DNA of 64,000 nucleotides from Angiostrongylus vasorum (GCA_018806985.1 JADANN010000462.1:1665501-1729500); one strand, 5' to 3'; positions 47,031 through 58,503 are shown, numbered from the stretch's first letter. Made by a program: numbers and translations. Notes: generated by a model from the sequence alone, not told the origin.

Positions 47031-48984
47031 CCCCCTCGTCTACACAACACTCGACAGACGTGAGCTTGGAGGAATTGAGAAAACAAGGGATATCTGTTTA
47101 TCCCAGTACCATAATTGCAGCAACGCCACTGACAATGGCGCGAATATGCACACTGATGTCTGTGATCGGTGATATAAAGAACCATTTTAGTTTCTAAACT
47201 TATAGTGGTCCAAGCATGGATTTTGATCCTCGTCCGATTGTCAGTACTTTGAACAGTTTTTACACAGGGATGTTAGAATAAAACATAAAATTTTTGAGCA
47301 ATATTCTGAATAATTCGTTTTCATATGACAACGAGAAGACTTTTTGTGAGTCGATCTCTGAACTCATTGAAGATTATCTACACCAACGTTTCGCAAAACC
47401 TAAGTCACAACTTGAAAGGGAAATGCTGAAGATTTTCGGATAAGGGATCTTACTTGAAAATTAAATTTTTACGAAATTTTTCCCTGGTGGAACTTTTACC
47501 GAATCAAAGCAAGAGTTTTGCGCAAATCGGCTTGTGAACGGAATTTTGGAAGGCCGTCTCATACAACAAAGAGATGAATTAGCAAAGCCAACAAGTCTTT
47601 GTCTAGTTCATACATTGATCGGGCACTCGTCATGTAACAATGGCTCCGAACAACACAAAAGAAGATCGTAGGGCAGATGTTGAATGGGTGGTGATGTAGA
47701 GATACATAGTTAAATTCTGGACGTTCTAAAGAACGGGACCTGAGGCAAAACCTTTTCATACTACTGCCTGGGGGCAAATAAAAGTAAAAGACTATGGTTC
47801 TCAAAAATTTGCACTCACTTTGCACCTTGGACAATCAAGAAGCTGTGGTCTATCGGACAAATACTTCTTTGCGTTGACCATCATTGATGGAGTGTGGGAT
47901 GCTGACCTGGAATTGCAGATTAGCCTACTGGAAACGTAGTTTGTCTAGTATTGTTCTCAGGAACACTCTATCATCTATATTTCGATCGAAGGTGTTGGTG
48001 AGTAACCTACAAGTACCTGTGCATGGGAATTGGTACGGACTTCGATGATGGTGACATAGTGCAGAAGACACGAGCAGCCTATTTGCTGCTCGCCACTCCC
48101 GCTGTCGCAGTATCCACTTGTCTAGAGTGCGCGACATCCCATCAACACCGTCGTAACACCCACACTCAAGTCGATCCGGCCGTAGCTACCAGTGACTTCT
48201 CGGAGTTTGCTAGTTATTGACATACCTTCATTGCAGGGACGGTTTGCTGCCTTGAGGTTCAATTAATGGAGGCAGTTTTCATTCAGAATTGGAAGGCGAT
48301 GTATCCATTTTGTGACTAAGTTGATTTTCACATTTCGTTCGACTGAGATTTTTTTCCAAATCCAGATGAACTTTTCAGTCATGGCTTTTGGACGGAGATC
48401 TGTGAGAACTTCTTTGGATACAGAACAGATATAGCTGGTATTATGGAGTAAATAAAATCCTTTGGAAAGCGCCAAGCACACTTCCTGTCACGAAGTGACT
48501 CCTGTCCTTAGCTGACTCATTCACTCGTGTTTTTTCTTCCTGAATATTTGCATTGTTTTGTATGTTTGCAGTGGTGTAACCCAAATTAAATGTCTTCGAA
48601 TAGTTAAACCTCGGACGCTGAAGAGGAATTCTTTCCTGCGAACACGCAAAAACCAAGACAGCGAACGAAATTTTTGCTAGCAGTAACTTCCCCGTGATCG
48701 CTGAAGTGACGTAGAACATTGGCCACCCGAATTACCCGGCACTGCATTCCAGTAGTAGATATTTAATATTGATTTGCCTTTAAAAGTGCACAGTATCGAC
48801 TAGAGACGTTCTAATTCTTTCTGTTTCGAAAAATATGATAGAGTTAACAAAACATTAGAATTCAGAAGGAAGAGAAGGCCAAAGAAAAACTGGCATCTTA
48901 ATTGGGTCCAACTATGAACTCTAATCTAATAACTGTAAAAAACGCAACGAACAATGGGAAATAAGAAATAAACGTGAAACTTGA
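47031..48984. other. No gene recognised
   Basis: Several open frames of 65-92 codons are present on both strands between 47.5 and 48.7 kb. One minus frame (48,719-48,441) starts with a weak hydrophobic stretch. None has a recognisable motif or clear splice context. Confidence 0.4.
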
Positions 48985-49345
48985 ATGGCCCGTCCTCACT
49001 AGGCTCCAGCACAACTTCCATTTTTCGGAGATTTGCTAGTTAAGCCATTGTGGTTTCCTGGAATCCCGAGATCAGTCTGCCCCAGGTCTTCACCACCACA
49101 GGCAGTCGCAGCCTTTGTGGATCAGAGGGAGATTTATCACCATGCGATTAATATGATGCCAGGATGGTGATGGATTCTGGCATTGATTTGCTCTCAGCTG
49201 GGCTTCCTAATGAAACAGCCGGACTCCTTCCCAGCACGGGAGACCCTGCCAGGGGAAGGATCCTCCTGCCTTACATCGCAGCCCGACACTCGGGAACACC
49301 TCCCAGCCACGATGAGGCGGTAAACCGTTGGGAGGAATAAGAAGT
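48985..49345 (-). repeat. R3 repeat, reversed copy
   Basis: It matches the mtx-1 intron copy: 'gccattgtggtttcctgg', 'cttcaccaccacaggcagtc', 'gatggattctggcattgg', 'cacctcccagccacgatg', 'taaaccgttggg'. Confidence 0.8.
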
Positions 49346-49889
49346 AGGGTGAATGTAATCATCTGTAATGTGTTCTTTCAACATAAGAATGGATTCCAAC
49401 ACAAGAGGTTCGATGCTGGTCTTCCGACAAATGATATCCTGATTCCTCCTTCATCATCGGAGTACTTTATAAGTTGAGGACTTTAAATGCTTCTTCAAGA
49501 CACGTGCTTTATGATGTTAGTCGTGTGTTTAAATTTCGTGCAGTGTTATTTTATTCTAACATATCTTTAGAACCCATAATTCTCAGCAAATGAAACGGAA
49601 TTCACGTTTTGAAAATCTCCAAAGTGGCCACGGCTGTCTCAGACAGACATAAAAGACACACTGGGACGCTACCTAATTCATGTGTACTCTGTGAAGACTA
49701 AAGCACTGTGAAGATGCCCCCTTCAATAATTTATCGCTACGTCATACTGAAGAGCTCTTGGTGAGTGCCAAACATCAATGTTCAGGGGCAGCAGTAGCGT
49801 CTTCTTAAGCAACAGTCTCTTGTCTACAAAATCAACACCGTTAAGACTGCGTCGTTTTCTTGTTCAGCAATCGCGAGCTTGTTATACGA

Positions 49890-50005
49890 CACACATTTAC
49901 TTCCATAGAAAAAACAATACAGTACAACAGTAGCTGACGTTTCGGCAGTATCGCCTTCTTCAAAGCCTGGAAGGGTATACTGGTATACAATTTACTAGGC
50001 CAAAC
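49890..50005 (-). repeat. Penelope-like terminal block
   Basis: 'gtagctgacgtttcggcag' followed by 'cttcttcaaagcctgg' is the type of terminal sequence seen near the other Penelope-like remnants (24.2 and 29.6 kb). It lies just downstream of the GIY-YIG fragment at 50.2-50.6 kb in that fragment's reading direction, as an element end would. Confidence 0.5.
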
Positions 50006-50159
50006 GCTTCAATGACACTTACAAAAAAGACGAAAAACTCTATGGTAATTACATGTTCAACAGCTTCTCGAAACACTCACCGCTTTTTTTTCCGTGACTC
50101 CAATGAGGAAGAATAGAACAGCTGATTATGGTCGCATAAGGTTGATGACCGCACCATCC

Positions 50160-50560
50160 CACATCAGAAATTGATGCGAACATACGGGGTCAGGTCGCGT
50201 ACGACCTCTGGGCATTCATCCCTGCTATTCATTGTAGGGTTTTTTGGCATTTATCCAAAAAAGCCTCAAGAAGTTTTCGCGCTGGTGTTCTAGTCTCCTG
50301 TGCGAGGATATTGACTTTTACTTCAAAAATCGTCCCCGCTGTGCTTTTGTATCCTATGCGTGCCTAGTGGTGTACTTTGTCTAAGTTTTCGTTTGCCATC
50401 TAGGTGTTCTTTTATACGGATACACAAAGGCCTGCCCGTTTCGCCAATATATTCATCTCCGCAATTATTACAACAGATCAGGTATATCGTACCTGAACTC
50501 ATGCAATCACCGTCCCTGCCGTAAGGGCAAATTTCTCCAGAAAAAAACAGTTCTAGCATC
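50160..50560 (-). mobile_element. Penelope-like GIY-YIG endonuclease fragment
   Basis: The minus-strand frame reads 'GTIYLICCNNCGDEYIGETG' then 'RPLCIRIKEHLDGKRKLR' and continues with 'HRIQKHSGDDF'. The features Y-L-I-x-C-x-x-C, the YIG triplet, the E-T-G-R turn and the R-x-K-E-H segment are those of the nuclease domain that ends Penelope-like retroelements. The frame stops at 50,323 but similarity goes on in another frame to about 50,200. No reverse transcriptase lies upstream, where hairpin repeats begin instead. Confidence 0.8.
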
Positions 50561-50815
50561 CATTAGGGTCTAATTTTTTTCAGAAAACAATACTTCTGAT
50601 CTCAGTTTATCAAAATCCGTTGCGATTAGACCTCAATGGATCGAAACTCGCTAGCTCTACCTCAAAATACACCGAATATCGTAGTTTTATAGAGGTAAAG
50701 AGCACTATTTCTCTTGAAAAAACAGTTCTAGGATCCATTAAGGTCTAATTTTTTCAGAAAACCATACTTCTGATCTCTAACTATCAGAATCCGCTGCGAT
50801 TAGACCTTAATGGAG
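50540..50815. repeat. Tandem pair of hairpin repeats
   Basis: Two direct repeats (about 50,540-50,640 and 50,717-50,814) each form a stem: 'tccattagggtctaat' at 50,559-50,574 pairs imperfectly with 'attagacctcaatgga' at 50,625-50,640, and 'tccattaaggtctaat' at 50,734-50,749 pairs perfectly over 16 bp with 'attagaccttaatgga' at 50,799-50,814. The spacer also has an inverted pair ('gctctacctc' and 'gaggtaaagagc'). Confidence 0.85.
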
Positions 50816-51240
50816 TAGTGACAGCCGGCTGGAAATAGCGTCGGAACGGAGAAAATCGCGTTTTTAATGTTTTTCGCGACAACTCGCCCGCGAGCGGATA
50901 ACTCGTCCGCGGCTACAGTATCCGGCGCGGGCGTTTGAAAGTGTGCGCGCCCGAGTGGCAGCCGGCTGTGAATAACGAAAGCCGCATGAAAACCGCGTTC
51001 GGAAGCGTACTATAGCGTCCAAACGGCCAACTCGTGCACTTCGAGTGGGCGGTGGTTTTTTGCGTTTTTCTCGCCTTAAACGCGTTTTTGAGCGATTTCC
51101 TCGTGCGGATCCCCCTCCCCGTCCCCCAGCCTCTGAGCAATACGATGCTCAACGAGTCTTTGGAGCTAGTGGAACCTAGAGGGCTATTTCTTCACGCAAC
51201 AGTGAGAAATAGAAGATTTATTGGCGCGTGCCCGAGTAAC
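50816..51240. repeat. CpG-rich block with repeated 'cagccggctg'
   Basis: About 420 bp stand out as CpG-rich against AT-rich surroundings. 'cagccggctg' occurs twice (near 50,822 and 50,958), each followed by a similar 'aata(g/a)cg' stretch. The palindrome 'gcgcgggcg' and 'gtgcgcgcccg' also lie between. Open frames here (51,034-51,243 plus; 51,152-50,913 minus) have no known motif. It may be the unique part of a mobile element that includes the hairpins to its left. Confidence 0.6.
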
Positions 51241-52134
51241 TGAGACATCAGGTGGTAGAGGTGAATACTTTTCACGTTGCAAACGTTTTAACATAGTATT
51301 TTTTTATAAATAAAATTAGTATTGAATTGGAACATAGGTCTGTCCAGCTTTCTCTTCATAAACTCTCTGCTTTTCACATTGTAACCGGTTTGTACACAGT
51401 TAGGTTATGTTCTGGTGCATTTCTTAGTTAGGTCCAAAAGTGCATGGTTCCAGCGCGAAAAAGTCATATCGAATCGAAATGGATAGGCAGCAAGTCTAAG
51501 CCGTCAAAGTGCTTTGGGAGGGTACATCGAGGACGGTCAATAAGACCGTCACTTCACTTAGGCTGACTATAACTTGTGAGCGAACTGTGCTGTTCTTGTG
51601 GGTGCGCTTCGATGAATGCAACAGACATTGTGAATACGAGCAACCAACAGGATTACTAGTCACGTTTGGTGCATTTATTTGAGTGGCGAGCTGGAGTACA
51701 TGCGACTTGGAAAAGGCAGGCGGCTTCTGTTAAATCACCACGGGCATTCACTCTATCTCCATGGAGTATAGCGAAGTGAGGCCTTGCACCCTATTCTAAA
51801 TTATCACAACCGATTCTTGCGCATTAGCAACTGTGATTCTGTGCTCATTTATCTTCACTGTCAAGAGTTTCTGACTGAAATCGTATTGTGGTCTGCTTTT
51901 GGAACAATGCACACAACACCATCTGCCTTCCAAGTAGCGGGAACCGTCTAGCTCGGCCAAACCTTAATTCACTCGATCCAGGCTACTGCTGCTCCTGTCT
52001 TACCATTTTGGCCACAGCCGTGAAGAGAAGGCAACGGAAACGATTAGGAGTTTGACTTTTACATGATAACATTGAGTATCGCCCGCCCGACAACAAGTCT
52101 GACGTTTAACCTCAAAAACGGTTAATCAACTCTT
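51241..52134. other. No gene recognised
   Basis: I found no coding segment or named repeat. Confidence 0.5.
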
Positions 52135-52460
52135 TTTTCAATGATGCTGAGATATTTGCAAAACTCCGGACCGCAGGTGTATGCGGTGGAGAACGAATGC
52201 GCTATTGTTCTTTCCGGGGAGTAACGCGTTCACCACCACACCATGCAGGTCCCTCGTTTCGTCTGTCTGTCAGCTAGTTCTATCGATCTTTGCCATCAGC
52301 AATCACCCGTCAGCGGGATTGATCTGGGGAGCCCAAATCGGCAATGAACCCAGTTAGGCTGAGGCTTTAGCTATAATCACAATCTTAGGCGTTTTATTTA
52401 CTGCCTATTCTTTTTAAGAACTAGCTGAGAGAAAGGCAAAAGGAAGGACCCGCAATATAC
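52135..52460 (-). repeat. SINE1, long two-block copy, reversed
   Basis: It is the reverse of the 46,500-46,790 arrangement: 'atgctgagatatttgc', 'caccaccacaccatgcagg', then 'caatcacccgtcagcggg' and 'cccagttaggctgaggc'. The start of the adjacent repeat follows at 52,430. Confidence 0.85.
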
Positions 52461-52664
52461 AATACTTAAGCACCAAAGGATCTGACAAACTTCTACAAGA
52501 GATGTTGCCATGAGAACAGGAATTTTCTTCAAGACCATGCATTCTTCTCAATTTCTTAACCAAAACCACCGTATTGACAAGAGCGCAAAAAAAGACCCCG
52601 CCGTTGATTCTCTAAAACTACGTATGTCGATATTTACATCATTAGACACCCGTAGATCATCATA

Positions 52665-52825
52665 TAAGCCAAATCTGCATTGGATTACCTCTACGTTTGT
52701 CAAGTGGGATCGAACACATAGCGTATGCATAAAGAACTTAGCAATGCCGAACACTTTAGATAAAGGATAAAGCTCTCGGCGTTGACCAATCCCTGAGAGA
52801 TGCACCATGCACTCGACTTCATTAA
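52665..52825. repeat. Repeat block shared with 46.2 kb
   Basis: The 'ggataaagctctcggcg' and 'ccctgagagatgcacc' blocks correspond to those at 46,265-46,320. It lies between SINE1 and SINE3 copies, as in the other location. Confidence 0.5.
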
Positions 52826-52834
52826 TAACCGTTA

Positions 52835-53040
52835 GAGGTGATTTAATGCATATCTGGACTTTCCAATGACTCGTGGTAGCCTACCGATGTATCGAGCCAG
52901 TGCTGTTACTCTCCCAGACAAGTGCGATATCAATTTGCCGACCCCGGAGGAATGGAAGGCTTGGCGAGCCTATGGTACAAGGATCGATCTCATGCGTATT
53001 GCATGGCGCCTCCAACCACTGCGCCACACGCGTCCACCAC
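52835..53040 (-). repeat. SINE3 (tRNA-derived) copy, best head
   Basis: On the minus strand the head reads 'gtgtggcgcagtggttgg', containing TGGCGCAGTGG, a perfect A box (TGGCNNAGTGG). About 35 bp on is 'gagatcgatccttg', a diverged B box. The body has 'ccaagccttccattcc' and 'ggtaggctaccacg' and ends near 'gatatgcattaaat'. Confidence 0.8.
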
Positions 53041-54890
53041 TTTATTCTTCAAAAATATTGATACATATTAGTACAATCGACAAGGCAAAAAAAATCTAAA
53101 ATCATGAACGCAAGCACGACAGCCTCTGTCATCAACACGATCGTGACCACTATCGAGTCCTGCTGGTCGAGATGCTTCTTGGTCAATCGCTCCATTGGAA
53201 GAGATATAGACAAAAACTTCAGTGAAAAATAGCATATAAGAATAAGCTGCAGGAAATTAGAACTTCGTCGTCGTAGAACCTACAAGCTTCTTCCTTGAGT
53301 ATAAAAACGTGTAGATACTAGTGGTTTTCATCTCACCCAAGCAAATTCTTTATGAGCTGAGATGGAAAATGACTATCTCGTTTTTGAAACGCATGCATGG
53401 AATCTAATGCTATCGTCGTTTATGTGTTGAAATGTGCTAACGCATCCTAAAAAATCCGACTACAAAACACTAGACAGTAAAGGATAACCATTTCTGATAA
53501 AGCAGGGCATATAGACATAGGAAGCCGGACACACATTCATGACACGGTGACCACTCGCGTGAAATGCAGTGCTGAGGCGTGTGACTCACTAAGACCAAAG
53601 AAACACGTCCTATGAGAGGTAGATAGCCGAATCGACACTCCAGTTTTCAATTCCGTTTCAGCTACCACTCGACGAAAAGGTGATCCCACCGAATAGGAAA
53701 ACAATTTACTTTTATAAGCATGGTTTAACATGGTAAACTTGTAACACATGAAGCATCCACTACGATGGCAGACTGAGTAGTTCGCTTTTCTAAGTAAAAC
53801 CCATTACCGAGCCTATTGGTTTTTTTCGGCAACTGGTCATATTCCAATCACTAGAGTAGTCGAGTTGAGAACATCACAGACCTATACAAGATACGTGGTT
53901 ACGTCTCTTAAAGTTATGCATAATCTATGCAAAATATTTTTCATTTTCAAGTCTATGTAGAACTGAACTTATCAATTAGTGGAAAATGCAGCTCAAATTT
54001 CTACAACTTCCGGTGCAAGCGTACAGGCCTCAACGATGAATCCAAGGTAATCAAGGTGCTGTGCATTAGAAAGCGCAACTTCTCCGGTCGTTCTGCTAAC
54101 CACAATAGAAGCGCTCGCTTCGAGAAATCAAAAAGCCACGGTACACCAGATAGAATTGTGTCCATGTTGATGTGAAATTGAACGTGGCCACTGCTTCCGC
54201 TCCGTATGTATTGGAATGAAGCTTCATGTACCCGTTGTTTTGACCTCGCTCTAACAAACTTTTGCAAATGAGTTTACATCGGACACAATCAATCTGGATT
54301 TACAATGTCATAACCGTTAACATCGTAGTCACAAGATGGTAAAATAGTACATGGCGTTGAGAACTTCTACTAGATACTACTTTTGCACCTAATGAAGGCA
54401 AATTAGGGTGGCTTTCACCGAGGACCATTCTAAGGCTAGTGAACATTTACCACGGAAAGTTACTATTAAAACAACAGCCCAATCCCACTGAAGTTTTACA
54501 AACTACCCTTTTTTATGCTGCTCAACCATAATTCACTATATAATATTGATTCCAGAACAGACTTGATACGCCACATATAATTTACAGATGCGTTTCTTCC
54601 GCTGTGCATTTGATTCTCTTGCCTAGTTCGGTCCCGTGCCTCGAACGTACGAAGCTTTCTATCTCTTCGAGATCTGTAAATTAGTAAAACTGTTTGGAAC
54701 GATGAAACATGATGATTCATGATTCATCAGCAGACTACTGCAAGGCATTTTACAGGCCAGATCAGCTGAATCGATTAGGCCACTTGAGAAACGAACATAT
54801 CACTCCCAACTATCTTTTCTTATTGCTCTTGACAGATATCACGACATTTAACATAAGATTTACTGTGAACAACAACAATAAAACGAACGT
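53041..54890. other. No firm gene; one weak exon candidate
   Basis: On the minus strand, 54,190-54,001 is open with 'LSGVPWLFDFSKRALLLWLA' and 'RPEKLRFLMHSTLI', which looks protein-like, but no flanking exon or clear acceptor was found. Elsewhere in this stretch nothing was recognised. Confidence 0.3.
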
Positions 54891-57379
54891 TCACGGACGT
54901 GAACCGGGAACTCCAGGGCGTGCTTGAGCAGTGCGTTGACCAAAGCGTGGAGGAGGGTTGCGGTCCTTACGAGCATCTCGAGATCTGTTACGGACCACCT
55001 TACTGTGTATAGCACAGGCGACGCAATAGTGCAATTTGTGGTAAAGTTTGGGTAGGGCATACTCTAAAAAAGGAAAGTAAAAGACATTTCGATTGAGCTG
55101 AAACTGTCTCATTCTATAACCAAATTACACAATAATAATAAGTCTTTCCTATATAAAAAGCGAGAACGATACTATATCGCATAATGGTGCTGAGACATTT
55201 GCAAAACTCCAGACCCTGTGTCTGCAGTCGGAAAGAGTAACCTCGTTATAACCCTTGCCGAGGGCTAACGTGTTCACCACTACACCACGCGTGTCCTTCG
55301 CTTCAGCTTCCTCTGTGCTTTATAGGCGTTATCAGCAAAGTGATTACTACATCCTATTCTGAGAACCCAAATAAGCGAGATAAAAAGCATAAATCTTCGG
55401 TTAATACATGTTCATACAAGTCTGAATAATATTTGAACAGCAACTAAGGTAGTTTAACAAAAATGACCATAAAAGTAGCTAAGATAACCTACTTAATCCA
55501 CTACTTTTCATCCCGACCTAATACTTAACAAATCCCTTCTATCTCTACCCTACATAACTTAAAGGCACTTGGTCTTTGTCCAATATGGAATTAACCGAAG
55601 AATAAACCTCATTAATACATTCGTGACTCCTTTTAATTTTCGGTGTCTTTCACATGGGACGACGTCTAATTCTTCGTCGCGCACGTTTGTATTAATTTCA
55701 ATGCCCACAATTGACCCTATCCTATTCAAAGAATAACAAGCACGTTTCCTACTCAGCAGCCTTTGGGCACTCATTTGGTATGAAACTCAACGAATCGCCA
55801 GAGAACGCATGCGATAGTGTTTGTGCAACAGTGACACTTTCATAACCCCATCACTTGTAACATGCACAACAGCGATGACATTGTAGAACCGTCCTCACCA
55901 ACGACTGTTTTTGTGACCGGATGAGCAAACTTCTCCAAAAAAAAAGTTCTTTTGAAATTACAAGGTAAAACGCACAGAAAATAGATTAAAGCATATTAAG
56001 CCTAACACGGCAGCTATGATGGAGAAGCTACCGACTGAATACAAGAAGTATGACAAAGAACCTCCACGCAGCGGAAATAACGGCTTGTAAGGAGACGCAC
56101 TGAAACTGATGCACATTGTCCATAACGTGCCGTGCCACGAGCGCGACGAAATCAATGAGTGAAAAGCTATTCTCTACATTTAATAATTTATAATAAAAGT
56201 CCGTTTTCCGACAAATTTTTCAGAGCAAGCAGAGAGCTGCGAGAAGTTGGCGTATTCCCGTTTGTGTTATTAAGTACTAGCGAGTCTTTCTACACGAAAA
56301 GTAATAAATTCGCTGAGAATTTTAGTCCTCGTCACCTAGTTTAACCATAAAAATAACGAAGCACCACAAAAACCATAATAAGATAGCACCACTAATGTAG
56401 GTATGGAATATAGCGTTTATTTTGCAAAAAAAAAAGCCAAGCCAAAACTAACCAAAACAACTCCTGACGTAGTACATATAAACTAGATTTCATCAAAGCT
56501 CATACAGCCCTACTAGTATGAATGTGTGCGTTTGAATTGCAGTGCTAGGTTTCATGCCAGATCTAGCGCTGATAATTATTTATTACTTCACGTGACCGCT
56601 CTTTGACAACTATTATACAGCTCCTAGCAGTTCTTCATTCAATTTGTTTCCCTAAATCCATCATCCATAAGGGTTTTCGGATTTCTTCCTGCGTGGGCAC
56701 TGCTGCTGTTTGAGGATTTCCCTTTTGTCAAGGATGTCGTTGAATACTGGCCGAGTCGATTCACCTTAGACTCCTGAGACAACTTAGTCTAAAACGACTT
56801 TCCTGACCTCAGAGGGATAGAAATGAGGGAGTTGATGGGTATCGAACAAGAGCCATACTCGTGATTATCGGCATAACTACCCTTGCACCATCAGCTCCTA
56901 GTGCTGATAATAATGAAGTTGTATTGCAAACAAAACAGTGAAGGCATTTTCTAAACACTGCTTGTCACCATTCTCAATAACAGTTGCTATTACAATGTTC
57001 TACCAGGTTATTAGACGGAACACCAATGCGATGAGACTGCCATTCATACTGGACGACGGAGTATTACCATACTAACAACGACTGGTGGTTAATTAGATCA
57101 CTAACCTGTGGTGAACTATGCACATACGCAAGATCCAAAGACACGGGAATTAACGGTTTTAACAAGAAAAAGAAGAAGTAGTGAAGCCAGTAACTTACGC
57201 ATGTATGCAGAAGCCTCTCCAATGTCACGAACAGCAGCGGCCTCTACAATATTCCTCACAACGAACTTCTTAATGGCTTTGTCCTTCGGACAACAACGGC
57301 CACAATTCGTGCAGCGAATGAATGTGCAACGTCCTCGGTTCTTCTTGTTTCTTCCATGGTTCCTTCGTTTCGTTGTCAT
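54891..57379 (-). CDS. rps-26: Ribosomal protein eS26 (RPS26)
   Basis: eS26 is a small-subunit ribosomal protein that lies near the mRNA exit channel and contacts the 18S rRNA 3' end. Exon 1, 57379-57199, encodes '[18 protein letters not shown]' and '[20 protein letters not shown]', with the zinc-binding CxxC pair. Exon 2, 55063-54891, continues '[20 protein letters not shown]' (second CxxC pair) to 'PGVPGSRP' and stop. The junction splits a Gln codon (C|AG), giving 'SAYMQYALPK'. Total is 117 residues, the length I recall for the worm protein. A TTCACAG acceptor at 57,391-57,385, five bases before the ATG, suits spliced-leader trans-splicing. The 2,135-bp intron is long for such a gene and holds a SINE1 and a SINE2 copy. 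Confidence 0.97.
55185..55310 (-). repeat. SINE1 copy in rps-26 intron
   Basis: 'gtgctgagacatttgc', 'aactccagaccctg', 'aacgtgttcaccacta' and 'caccacgcgtgtcc' are in reversed family order. Confidence 0.75.
56630..56900 (-). repeat. SINE2 copy in rps-26 intron
   Basis: On the minus strand the head has 'gatggtgcaagggtagttat' and 'ttgttcgatacccatc' (B-box-like TTCGATACCC), then the body 'ctcaaacagcagc' and 'ggatgatggatttagg'. Same orientation as the gene. Confidence 0.7.
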
Positions 57380-58028
57380 ATCCTCTGTGAATAGAGACAC
57401 GTAAAAACGTTCAGACTGAAACAAATGAACAGTACCAACAACGATGAGACAACAAATCTTAAAAGTTTCAAAAGTCGAATGCGTAAGCGGCCAAGCAACA
57501 CAGATGAGGTCCTTGAAAATGACTACAGAAACACCAACTCCCTTCTCTTCGACAGAAACAAAAGGAAGAATTTCTTAACAACACAAGTGTCGACCTCTGC
57601 CTTAACCTACCGCACTAGCTTACCTACAACTAAATGAAGGTACAACCACAACGATCCTAAGATATTTGCAAAAATCCGCACCGCAAATGTCTCCGGTGAG
57701 GAATGAACACGCTACTACCCTTTCCGTGGGTTAACGCGTTCACCACCACGCCATGCGGGCCCATTGTGGTTGCATCATACATAACACCCTGACTTGAAAA
57801 ATTGTAAAACGTCGTAAATGAAAAGTTGACATAAATGAAGCAAATTCTCAACCTACGTTAAACGAACAACAATGCTAACCCAAAATATTCACAAGGGCTA
57901 CGGTAGTCGGTGAGTATGCAGATCTAAATCCGTTTGCCATGGAGCACAATATCTTCCCGCCATTGTCGTTTCCATAGTTACACCGCGAAAGATCGTTGAT
58001 TAGAATTGCCTGATATGAACTTACCACT
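57380..58028. other. Divergent promoter region, rps-26 and tmem-107
   Basis: About 650 bp separate the two start codons, so regulatory sequence for both genes should be here. A plus-strand open frame at 57,425-57,637 (Asn/Lys/Arg-rich) has no family signature and is likely chance. A SINE1 copy occupies the middle. Confidence 0.55.
57645..57775 (-). repeat. SINE1 copy between rps-26 and tmem-107
   Basis: 'aagatatttgcaaaaatcc', 'aatgtctccggtgagg' and 'caccaccacgccatgcggg' are in reversed family order. The internal pol III boxes lie between two divergent pol II promoters. Confidence 0.8.
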
Positions 58029-58427
58029 ATGGTCGACACAATCTCCGGATATTTCCTGTGTCTGTCAGCACATCTAGTTCTAGTTTCGGTCTTGTTCTTC
58101 AACCAGGAGCCGTTCTTGTTGGCATCGTACCCTCTTTGTGTAAAAGACGTCGGAGAGAACTCACAGGCAGAATTCGTTGTGCTGCTGTGCGTCCTTCTGT
58201 TCTTCGATGTCAGCGAATTGGTTCTACTTCTCATCAGAATGCCTTCACTCGGAGTCTCACTCTTCTCATCATTCAGTCATGCCCTTAGTTGCCTTTTCTT
58301 GTTGAAATTTATTATCGACTCTCATCCAGTAAGCAACTTCTGGGTACTGTTTGCACTCACATCTTTCCCTCCGCTATTCATCAATGTAATCAGACTTTTG
58401 ATCAACTCACGTCTTATTAGAGCTTAA
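58029..58427 (+). CDS. tmem-107: TMEM107, ciliary transition-zone membrane protein
   Basis: TMEM107 belongs to the MKS module of the ciliary transition zone and helps control which proteins enter the cilium; in worms only sensory neurons are ciliated. The 132-residue frame lies in one exon and matches the family from end to end: an N-terminal hydrophobic segment ('CLSAHLVLVSVLFF'), a polar loop with 'YPLCVKD', then three more hydrophobic segments ('FVVLLCVLLFF', 'ALSCLFLLKFI', 'FWVLFALTSFPPLFINVI'), i.e. the usual four-helix layout, and a short basic end. Length is close to vertebrate forms (about 140). Start chosen as the first ATG, where family similarity begins. No clear splice acceptor lies just before it, so a 5' UTR exon may exist. 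It reads toward the DnaJ gene. Confidence 0.88.
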   Translation: MVDTISGYFLCLSAHLVLVSVLFFNQEPFLLASYPLCVKDVGENSQAEFVVLLCVLLFFDVSELVLLLIRMPSLGVSLFSSFSHALSCLFLLKFIIDSHPVSNFWVLFALTSFPPLFINVIRLLINSRLIRA

Positions 58428-58497
58428 TTCCAACAGCACACACTTGCTGAACATCTATAGAATATAACATCTTCATTCCAATGAAATATGCCGAACA

Positions 58498-58503
58498 AAT
58501 AAA
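58498..58503 (+). promoter_or_regulatory. Candidate poly(A) signal, tmem-107
   Basis: AATAAA lies 70 bp past the tmem-107 stop codon, a typical distance for nematode genes. Confidence 0.7.

Noticed and set aside
57108..57404. 98-codon plus-strand frame
   Set aside because: It is antisense to rps-26 exon 1, whose protein is unmistakable.
57875..58234. 119-codon minus-strand frame opposite the start of tmem-107
   Set aside because: The plus-strand frame matches TMEM107 along its whole length; the minus frame has no signature.
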